Shown here: in pieces, positions 15,164 to 20,745 of the stretch
Layout of the letters: the number at the start of each line of letters is the position of its first letter
Position numbering within the stretch: position 1 is the first letter of the stretch
Source of the DNA: Ruminococcus sp. CAG:488
GTDB lineage: Bacteria; Bacillota; Clostridia; Oscillospirales; Acutalibacteraceae
DNA: 27,573 nucleotides
Direction: 5' to 3'
NCBI GenBank assembly: GCA_000434055.1
Contig: HF999647.1
Location: 266,755-294,327 of the forward strand
Made by a program: the position numbers and the translations under genes
Notes under the pieces: generated by a model
Seen by the model: the letters and a program-made list of their open reading frames with translations, nothing else
Databases searched by the model: none
Told to the model about the DNA's origin: nothing

Positions 15164-16372
15164 ATGGCGGATATGGCAAAAAAAGCTTTTTACAGAGCAT
15201 ATCAGAAAACCTTTATGGTTGCCGAGTGCTTCTTTGATTGGTCGGAGCCTGAGCTTCTCAAAGGTCCCGGTGCAGTTAAGGATCTTCCGGCACTCGTAAA
15301 GTCAAAGGGAATCTCAAGTGTTCTCGTTGTAACGGATAAGGGACTTATGAGTCTCAACCTGCTTGCAGGCCTTTTTGAGCAGCTTGACGCTCAGGGAATC
15401 AAGTACACGGTTTATGACGGAGTTCAGCCGAACCCGTCAATTGAAAATATTGAGGAAGCACGCAGACTCTATCTCAAGAACGGCTGCGAAGGTATCATCG
15501 CATTCGGCGGCGGTTCTCCGATGGACTGCGCAAAGGCTGCGGGCGCAAGGGTTATGAACCCGAATCAGAGTGTTTCTCAGATGAGAGGCGAGCTGAAGAT
15601 CAGACATAAGCTTCCGCCGTTTTTCGCTGTTCCGACAACTGCGGGTACAGGCTCCGAGACGACCCTTGCCGCTGTCGTTACAAATATGCAGACCCATGAG
15701 AAGTACGCTATCAATGACCCGAAGCTTCGCCCGAAGTATGCGGTTCTTGACCCTGAGCTTACAACGGGACTTCCGCAGAAGATTACTTCAACAACAGGTA
15801 TGGATGCTCTTACTCATGCCGTTGAGGCTTATATCGGTCTGAGCGGAACAAAATCAACGAATGACTATGCTGAGAAGGCAACAAAGCTCATCTTCGAGAA
15901 CCTCGAAACAGCATACAACGACGGCAAGAATCTCCAGGCTCGTGAAAATATGCTTGTTGCATCGTTCTATGCCGGAATGGCATTCACAAGAGCTTATGTA
16001 GGCTATGTTCATGCAATCGCTCACAATCTCGGCGGTATCTACGGCACACCTCACGGACTTGCAAACGCCGTTATTCTTCCGCACGTTCTTGAGTATTACG
16101 GTGACACGGCTTACGAGAAGCTTGCAAAGCTGGCCGAAATCGTCGGTATCGGAGGATATTCGCAGGCGGATAAGGCAATGAACTTTATTGACGCTATCAA
16201 GGAAATGAACAGGAACATGAACATTCCCGAGCACTTTGATTTCATCAAGGATGAGGATATCCCGACAATCGTTGAGCGTGCACTCAAAGAGGGCAATCCG
16301 CTCTATCCGGTTCCGAAGATTATGGACGCAAAGGACTGTGAAAAGGTAATCAAGGCCGTAAGAGGCTTCTAA
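15164..16372 (+). CDS. Iron-containing alcohol dehydrogenase
   Basis: 402-aa group III NAD(P)H-dependent alcohol dehydrogenase, cytoplasmic, interconverting aldehydes and alcohols, usually to re-oxidise NADH in fermentation. The nucleotide-binding motif is FGGGSPMDCAK (114-124), followed by PTTAGTGSE. Metal ligands fit the family pattern: D214 and H218 (TGMDALTHAVEAY), H283 in YVHAIAHNLGG and H297 in GTPHGLANA. AGAGG lies before the first ATG; a second in-frame ATG three codons on is possible. Monocistronic between its promoter and a good terminator. Its substrate (butanol-, propanediol- or lactaldehyde-type) cannot be told from sequence. Confidence 0.93.
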   Translation: MADMAKKAFYRAYQKTFMVAECFFDWSEPELLKGPGAVKDLPALVKSKGISSVLVVTDKGLMSLNLLAGLFEQLDAQGIKYTVYDGVQPNPSIENIEEARRLYLKNGCEGIIAFGGGSPMDCAKAAGARVMNPNQSVSQMRGELKIRHKLPPFFAVPTTAGTGSETTLAAVVTNMQTHEKYAINDPKLRPKYAVLDPELTTGLPQKITSTTGMDALTHAVEAYIGLSGTKSTNDYAEKATKLIFENLETAYNDGKNLQARENMLVASFYAGMAFTRAYVGYVHAIAHNLGGIYGTPHGLANAVILPHVLEYYGDTAYEKLAKLAEIVGIGGYSQADKAMNFIDAIKEMNRNMNIPEHFDFIKDEDIPTIVERALKEGNPLYPVPKIMDAKDCEKVIKAVRGF

Positions 16373-16383
16373 GAGAATATCTG

Positions 16384-16412
16384 TATCGGCGGAGCAATCT
16401 GCCGATATTTTT
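16384..16412 (+). terminator. Terminator of the alcohol dehydrogenase gene
   Basis: TATCGGCGGA pairs with TCTGCCGATA around a GCAA tetraloop (one U-G pair on the plus strand), then six Ts. Confidence 0.88.
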
Positions 16413-16453
16413 TAAATTTTTCATGCAATAAGTGCATTTTTTGCAATTAGATA

Positions 16454-16482
16454 TTGACAATCCGCTCACAATGTGATAAAAT
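16454..16482 (+). promoter_or_regulatory. Sigma-A promoter of rpsU
   Basis: Perfect TTGACA (16454-16459), 17 nt, TAAAAT (16477-16482), 52 nt before the GTG start. Confidence 0.88.
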
Positions 16483-16534
16483 ATGGTGCAAATTATAAAG
16501 ATTACCCCTGCAATCTGCGGAGGGAGGGAATACA

Positions 16535-16711
16535 GTGAGTCAGGTAAAAGTTAAAGAAGGCGAGTCTTTGGACAACGCTCTCAGAAGATTTAAGAGACAG
16601 ACTTCGAGAGACGGTGTTATCCAGGAGGTTCGTAAAAGAGAACATTATGAGAAGCCCTCTGTAAAGCGCAAGAAGAAGTCTGAGGCTGCTCGTAAGAGAA
16701 AGTTCAAATAA
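16535..16711 (+). CDS. rpsU: 30S ribosomal protein S21
   Basis: 58 codons from a GTG start preceded by a strong GGAGGGAGG ribosome site. The protein (beginning VSQVKVKEGESLDNALRRFK) has the S21 signature: a short beta segment, then LDNALRRFKRQTSRDGVIQE, and a very basic C-terminal helix with KRKKKSEAARKRKFK. S21 sits near the anti-Shine-Dalgarno end of 16S rRNA on the 30S subunit and aids initiation. It has its own strong promoter and terminator. There is no dnaG-rpoD or yqeY gene beside it as in some genomes. Confidence 0.96.
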   Translation: MSQVKVKEGESLDNALRRFKRQTSRDGVIQEVRKREHYEKPSVKRKKKSEAARKRKFK

Positions 16712-16726
16712 GAATCAAAACAAAGA

Positions 16727-16757
16727 AAGACTGTTCGAAAATTCGAGCAGTCTTTTT
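16727..16757 (+). terminator. Terminator of rpsU
   Basis: AAGACTG plus TCGA pair with TCGA plus CAGTCTT around a short loop, followed by a T run (16751-16758 region). It starts 15 nt after the rpsU stop. Confidence 0.88.
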
Positions 16758-16779
16758 TCTCGCAAATATTTCCGGACAG

Positions 16780-16930
16780 AAAAAGAAGCCGGAATGAACC
16801 GACTTCTTTTTCCAATAATTGAGGGGTTTATTGAGGAGGGGTATGTACTCACGAGAGTTGCGGCTCTCTCATTGAGTACAGTTAGATAATAACGGCTAAA
16901 TGTTAACCGCGTATGAACTTTCTGTTAGCG
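16780..16930 (-). ncRNA. Candidate small RNA with CCCCTC motifs and its own terminator
   Basis: The 346 nt between rpsU and the next gene have no credible protein gene but three stable helices. (1) 16903-16909 with 16893-16899 pairs fully on the minus strand thanks to a U-G pair; on the plus strand this is a C-A mismatch. (2) TGTACTCA/TGAGTACA (16844-16851/16873-16880) with an inner GAGAG/CTCTC stem. (3) A terminator-like 13-bp stem (16780-16792/16799-16811) ending in CTTCTTTTTCT, again with U-G on the minus strand but C-A on the plus. Between (2) and (3) the minus strand has unpaired ACCCCTCCTC and ACCCCTC, complementary to Shine-Dalgarno sequences. A weak promoter (TTCGGT, 17 nt, TATACC; 16934-16962) would start it near 16927. 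Not matched to a known family. Confidence 0.5.
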
Positions 16931-16991
16931 TTTGGTATATTCTTTATGAATAAAGCACCGAAAATAATCTTAATTATTTGATCAAAAAGGG

Positions 16992-17020
16992 TTGAAATGC
17001 CCGCTGTGATGTTGTAAAAT
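16992..17020 (+). promoter_or_regulatory. Sigma-A promoter of the isomerase cluster
   Basis: TTGAAA (16992-16997), 17 nt, TAAAAT (17015-17020), 37 nt before the TTG start at 17058. Confidence 0.75.
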
Positions 17021-17057
17021 TTAATAAGCTATAATTACGCAAAGGGAGGTCTTTCTA

Positions 17058-17780
17058 TTGAAATTAGCTGTTCAGCTTTATACTCTCAGAGAGGATTATT
17101 CAAACGGTGAGGAATTCCTTGAAATTCTCGAAAAAGTAAAGGAAATCGGATTTGACGGCGTTGAGTTTGCAGGCTATGCAGGACTTGAACCCGAGGTTAT
17201 CAAGGCGAAGCTCGATGAGCTTGGACTCGTCGCAGTCGGATGCCATATGCGTATTGAAAACTATGAGGGCGAAAAGCTCGAGGAGTCTATAAAGCTCGGC
17301 AAAGCTCTCGGCATGAAATATATGGGAGTAGGCGGTGCCGACCATTCCACCAAGGAGGAGGTTGACAAGCTTGTTGACGTTTTCTCCAAGGCCAATGAGC
17401 GCGGCAAGGACGAGGGCATCAAGTTCTACTATCACAATCACACTGAGGAATTTGAAAACGAAATTGACGGTAAGCTCATCATGGACAGAATTGCCGAAGG
17501 TGCATATCTTGAAATTGATACCTACTGGAGCTACTGCGGCGGGGCAGATAATTACAAATATATAACCGAGCACAAGGATGATATTATTCTTCTTCACGTC
17601 AAAGACGGTATTGACAGACATCCTATGGCTCTCGGCGAGGGTGACAACGACCTTCTCAGCGTATTCAAGGCTGCAAAGGACAGCGGCATGGAATGGCTTG
17701 TTCTTGAAAACGATGATCCCAAGCCGAACGGAATTGACGATATCACAAGAAGCATGGCATATTTCAAAGCAAATCTTTAA
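17058..17780 (+). CDS. Sugar phosphate isomerase/epimerase-like TIM-barrel protein
   Basis: 240-aa xylose-isomerase-like TIM barrel. The start is TTG, supported by AAAGGGAGG 8 nt upstream; no better ATG is available. The N-terminal strand KLAVQLYTLRE and the segment IGFDGVEFAGY are typical. Likely metal and active-site residues are H126 and H128 (YYHNHTEEF), D154 (LEIDTYW), H180 with K182-D183 (LLHVKDG) and E217 (VLEND). Members isomerise or epimerise sugars and inositol derivatives, and some act on 3-keto-sugar intermediates. It opens a plus-strand cluster with a second barrel 18 nt downstream and a Gfo/Idh/MocA dehydrogenase after that. No sugar transporter or kinase is adjacent, so the substrate is open. 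Confidence 0.85.
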   Translation: MKLAVQLYTLREDYSNGEEFLEILEKVKEIGFDGVEFAGYAGLEPEVIKAKLDELGLVAVGCHMRIENYEGEKLEESIKLGKALGMKYMGVGGADHSTKEEVDKLVDVFSKANERGKDEGIKFYYHNHTEEFENEIDGKLIMDRIAEGAYLEIDTYWSYCGGADNYKYITEHKDDIILLHVKDGIDRHPMALGEGDNDLLSVFKAAKDSGMEWLVLENDDPKPNGIDDITRSMAYFKANL

Positions 17781-17798
17781 TATAAGGAGCTAAAAATT

Positions 17799-18764
17799 AT
17801 GAAATTAGGAGTTTTTACTTGCCTTTTACAAAATCTTCTTCTTGAGGAGGCACTTAAATATTTCAAATCTCTCGGCATTGAGATGATCGAGCTTGGCTGC
17901 GGCGGCTTCCCGGGAAACGCACACTGCGATCCCGAGACACTTCTCAACGATGAGGAAAAGTTCAACGAGTTTGTTGCAACGATTAAAAAGTATGATATGG
18001 AAATCAGTGCGCTGAGCTGTCACGGCAATCCCGTTCATCCCGATAAGGAAAAGGCTGCCGCATTCGATAAGACGATTCGCGATACGATTCTTCTTGCCGA
18101 AAAGCTCGGACTTCATCAGATCAACACCTTCTCGGGCTGTCCCGGTGACTGCCCCGAATCGAAGCATCCGAACTGGGTGGTATGCCCGTGGCCGGATGAT
18201 TTCAGCGAGGTTCTTAAATGGCAGTGGGAGGAGGTTCTCGTTCCATATTGGAAGGATCTTGTTGCGTTTGCAAAGGCTCACGGAGTTAACAAAATCGCTC
18301 TTGAACTTCACCCCGGCTTCTGCGTTTACAACACCGAGAGTCTTCTCAAGCTTCGTGAGGCTGTAGGCCCTGAGATAGGAGCAAACTTTGACCCGAGCCA
18401 CCTCATATGGCAGGGTATGGATCCCGTCGCATGTATCCGTAAGCTCGGCGATGCAATATTCCATTTCCATGCAAAAGATACGAAGATCGACAAGTACAAC
18501 ACAATGGTCAACGGCGTGCTTGATACAAAGCCGTATTCGGACGAAATCAACCGTTCGTGGATTTTCCGCAGCGTAGGATACGGTAACGACGAGCTTTATT
18601 GGAAGGATATTATATCAAATCTTCGTCTTGTCGGCTATGACTATGCAATCAGCATTGAGCACGAGGACAGCCTTATGAGTCAGAACGAGGGCTTGACGAA
18701 GGCGGTTCAGACGCTTAAAAATGCACTTATCACAGAATCCACAACGGATATGTGGTGGGCATAA
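17799..18764 (+). CDS. Second sugar phosphate isomerase/epimerase-like TIM-barrel protein
   Basis: 321-aa cytoplasmic TIM-barrel protein with AAGGAG before the ATG. Metal-site residues follow the family order: E169 (IALELHPGF), D198 (ANFDPSHLIWQG), H224 (FHFHAKDTK) and E287 (SIEHEDS). It is longer than its upstream neighbour and clearly divergent from it, so the pair is not a recent duplication. Close relatives are usually annotated as sugar phosphate isomerase/epimerase and often sit beside Gfo/Idh/MocA oxidoreductases, as here. Such pairs occur in inositol catabolism and in pathways that oxidise a sugar at C3 before cleavage. The exact reaction cannot be read from sequence. Confidence 0.88.
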   Translation: MKLGVFTCLLQNLLLEEALKYFKSLGIEMIELGCGGFPGNAHCDPETLLNDEEKFNEFVATIKKYDMEISALSCHGNPVHPDKEKAAAFDKTIRDTILLAEKLGLHQINTFSGCPGDCPESKHPNWVVCPWPDDFSEVLKWQWEEVLVPYWKDLVAFAKAHGVNKIALELHPGFCVYNTESLLKLREAVGPEIGANFDPSHLIWQGMDPVACIRKLGDAIFHFHAKDTKIDKYNTMVNGVLDTKPYSDEINRSWIFRSVGYGNDELYWKDIISNLRLVGYDYAISIEHEDSLMSQNEGLTKAVQTLKNALITESTTDMWWA

Positions 18765-18816
18765 CCGTTGTTGAAGTGGGTCAAATAAACAAATTTTCGC
18801 CACCGCAAGCGGATTT

Positions 18817-18839
18817 CCTCCTCTTGTTTCAAGGGGAGG
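18817..18839 (+). other. Intercistronic hairpin
   Basis: CCTCCTCTTG pairs with CAAGGGGAGG around a TTT loop (one U-G pair on the plus strand), preceded by a small CCGC-AA-GCGG hairpin. It has no T run, so it is not a normal terminator. It lies in the 121-nt gap between the second isomerase and the dehydrogenase and may stabilise the upstream mRNA or be a fragment of a dispersed repeat. Confidence 0.5.
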
Positions 18840-18885
18840 TTTGGCAATTTTGCAAAGACTTTTTAAATATTAGGAGCAAAACAAA

Positions 18886-19953
18886 ATGGTAAACGGAAAA
18901 ATCGGCGGCGCAGTCATCGGCTGCGGCGGAATGGGCAGTTGGCACGCCGAAAAGATGTCAAAATATATGAATGACCGTATGGAGCTTGTCGGAATCTACG
19001 ACATTAACCCGGCAAAAAACAAGGAAGCCGAAGAAAAGGGCTGGCATGCTTTCTCCTCTCAGCAGGAGCTTCTTGACGATGACAGAATTGATTTTGTAGT
19101 TGTCGCAACCCCGAATGACTTCCACCATGATATTGTAATTGCCGCACTTGAAGCAGGCAAAAATGTCATGAGCGAAAAGCCCGTTACAATGTCGAGCGAA
19201 TTGCTTGACGATATGATAAAGGCGAGCGAAAGAACAGGAAAATTTTTCACCGTTCATCAGAACAGAAGATATGATCCCGATTATCTCACCGTCAAGCGTC
19301 TTTATGACGAGAACACACTCGGCAGGATTTTCAGGATCGAATCCCGTGTAAGCGGCTCGAGAGGAATTCCCGGAGACTGGCGTCAGAGAAAGTCTCAGGG
19401 CGGCGGAATGATTCTCGACTGGGGTATTCATATTCTTGATCAGGCACTGATGATGTTTGACGACAAGGAGCTTGACTCGGTTTACTGTCAGGTGACTCAC
19501 ATTACAAATGACGAGGTTGATGACGGATTTATCGCAACGCTCAACTACAAGGATGATTCGGCTTATGTTATCTCGGTAGGCACGAATAACTTTATTGATT
19601 ATCCCCGCTGGCATGTTCAGGGCATAAACGGCTCTGCAATCTGCGAATGGGATCTCAGCGGCAAGGTCGTTATGGTTTCCGATTGGGAGAACAAGGACGC
19701 CGTTCCCGTCAGAACCGGTGTAGGCCTTACAAAGACAATGGCACCGAGAACCGACGATTCAATAAAGACTTTCCCGCTTCCTTATGTTGAGGATAAGGGC
19801 TTCAGCGGCGAGCACACGCTCTACAACAATATCTGTGATGTTATCGAGGGCAAGGCTGAACCTATCGTAACCCATGCTCAGCAGAGGAGACTCATCAAGG
19901 TCGTTGAAGCAATGTTTGAGTCGGCAGAAAAGAACTGCGTTGTAAAATTCTGA
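18886..19953 (+). CDS. Gfo/Idh/MocA-family oxidoreductase
   Basis: 355-aa NAD(P)-dependent sugar or cyclitol dehydrogenase. The N-terminal Rossmann fold has AVIGCGGMGSWHAEKM (9-24), VATPNDFHH and the family motif SEKPV (96-100; K98 is the usual catalytic-site lysine). The C-terminal domain carries GGGMILDWGIHILDQ with D178 and H182 in the expected catalytic positions. AGGAG lies about 11 nt before the ATG. Placed after two TIM-barrel isomerases, it could oxidise a sugar ring hydroxyl that they then process, or reduce the product. A long structured hairpin with a T run ends the transcript. Confidence 0.92.
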   Translation: MVNGKIGGAVIGCGGMGSWHAEKMSKYMNDRMELVGIYDINPAKNKEAEEKGWHAFSSQQELLDDDRIDFVVVATPNDFHHDIVIAALEAGKNVMSEKPVTMSSELLDDMIKASERTGKFFTVHQNRRYDPDYLTVKRLYDENTLGRIFRIESRVSGSRGIPGDWRQRKSQGGGMILDWGIHILDQALMMFDDKELDSVYCQVTHITNDEVDDGFIATLNYKDDSAYVISVGTNNFIDYPRWHVQGINGSAICEWDLSGKVVMVSDWENKDAVPVRTGVGLTKTMAPRTDDSIKTFPLPYVEDKGFSGEHTLYNNICDVIEGKAEPIVTHAQQRRLIKVVEAMFESAEKNCVVKF

Positions 19954-19967
19954 TTAAACTGATATAG

Positions 19968-20055
19968 AGAGCTGTTGCTTGGAACTCTGTGTCACCTGAT
20001 ACTTGTAAGGCTTTAGGTGCTACAGAGTACTAAGGGCGACGGCTCTTAGTTTTTT
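19968..20055 (+). terminator. Long structured hairpin with T run (terminator or embedded RNA element)
   Basis: An outer 11-bp helix, AGAGCTGTTGC (19968-19978) / GCGACGGCTCT (20036-20046), has two U-G pairs on the plus strand. It encloses ACTCTGT (19984-19990) / ACAGAGT (20022-20028) and CACCT (19993-19997) / AGGTG (20015-20019), separated by a 2x2 internal loop. TTAGTTTTTT follows. The wobble pairs favour a plus-strand RNA. It is far longer than needed for termination and its last bases overlap the stop codon of the facing Spo0A-like gene. Not matched to a riboswitch or RNA family I know. Confidence 0.6.
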
Positions 20056-20381
20056 CTGCTTAAACGGCTTCGTTGTATGTAATTAAAAAGAATATCCAAA
20101 AATTCAGACACACTCGGCATGAATTCAAGGTGATATCCTGCCATTTTTTCGAGGTCGCCGGGGTTCATGCGCCACGCACGCTGAACCACGGTTCGCAGAT
20201 TTTTCTCTATCGCCGATGGGGTTGAACCTAAACGTTTTGCAACTTCCGTGTAAATTTCGCGGGTGATTGAATTCAGTCGGTTCTCATCCTCCAGGGCAAG
20301 CGTAAGAGCAAGAACCGTTGCTTTGTAGCCCTTATATGTAGTGCAAATACCGAGCCTTCTGAGAATTATTTGAATTTCCAT
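20046..20381 (-). CDS. Stand-alone Spo0A C-terminal (DNA-binding) domain protein
   Basis: 111 aa with GGAGG before the ATG. The whole protein aligns by eye with the effector domain of sporulation regulator Spo0A: ILRRLGI, then HIKGY-like YKGYKATVLALTLALED, SITREIYTEVAKRLGSTPSA, IEKNLRTVVQRAW (recognition helix region), and SEFLDILFNYI. The N-terminal phospho-receiver domain of Spo0A is missing, and there is no upstream receiver gene or frameshift to explain it, so this is a receiver-less paralogue. It could bind Spo0A-type sites independently of phosphorylation or compete with Spo0A. Its stop codon overlaps the structured hairpin of the facing gene. It is transcribed away from the LCAT-like gene across a 364-nt gene-free region. 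Confidence 0.82.
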   Translation of the reverse strand: MEIQIILRRLGICTTYKGYKATVLALTLALEDENRLNSITREIYTEVAKRLGSTPSAIEKNLRTVVQRAWRMNPGDLEKMAGYHLEFMPSVSEFLDILFNYIQRSRLSRKN

Positions 20382-20456
20382 ATTTTTACCTCCGTTTTAT
20401 TAAGTCGGCATCGCACAAGTTGCATTGTGTACATAGGCTGTGCGGTGTTGCATTAA

Positions 20457-20485
20457 ATTATATTTTTATTTGATCCTTTTTTCGA
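20457..20485 (-). promoter_or_regulatory. Possible promoter of the Spo0A-like gene
   Basis: Minus strand: TCGAAA (20480-20485), 17 nt, perfect TATAAT (20457-20462), about 75 nt before the start. The -35 is only moderate. Confidence 0.5.
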
Positions 20486-20662
20486 AATGTCGGCTTTTAT
20501 ATATCTTTTTTTACAAAAAAACCTTTAAACTGCCAAAAATCGACAAAAACACCGATTATATCGCATTCGGTTATCGGGGGTATAGCTTGCCGCCGAAAAA
20601 TTACTGCGATTTAATCAGTGGTTACTATATTTTTGTGTAAAACAAGCCGATTGTCTTTCCTC

Positions 20663-20690
20663 TTGACAAACATTTCCTCTTTGATATACT
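20663..20690 (+). promoter_or_regulatory. Sigma-A promoter of the LCAT-like gene
   Basis: Perfect TTGACA (20663-20668), 16 nt, TATACT (20685-20690), 55 nt before the start. The rest of the gene-free 20382-20745 is AT-rich. It contains a near Spo0A-box (TGTCGAT on the minus strand, 20539-20545) and a small hairpin, CCGAT...ATCGG near 20552-20577. I see no small gene in it. Confidence 0.75.
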
Positions 20691-20745
20691 TAATATATTC
20701 AAGGCATTTTATTTGCTATTGTCTTAATTTTCGGAGGACGTATTT

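Noticed and set aside
16843..16875. Ten-codon leader peptide MYSRELRLSH after a GAGGAGGGG ribosome-like site
   Set aside because: No plus-strand promoter or attenuator lies around it, the cluster promoter is downstream, and helix pairing favours a minus-strand RNA in which this sequence is a C-rich loop.
20440..20640. 66-aa plus-strand reading frame in the gene-free region
   Set aside because: No ribosome site, low-complexity K/F/Y/I composition expected from AT-rich DNA, and it overlaps likely promoter DNA.
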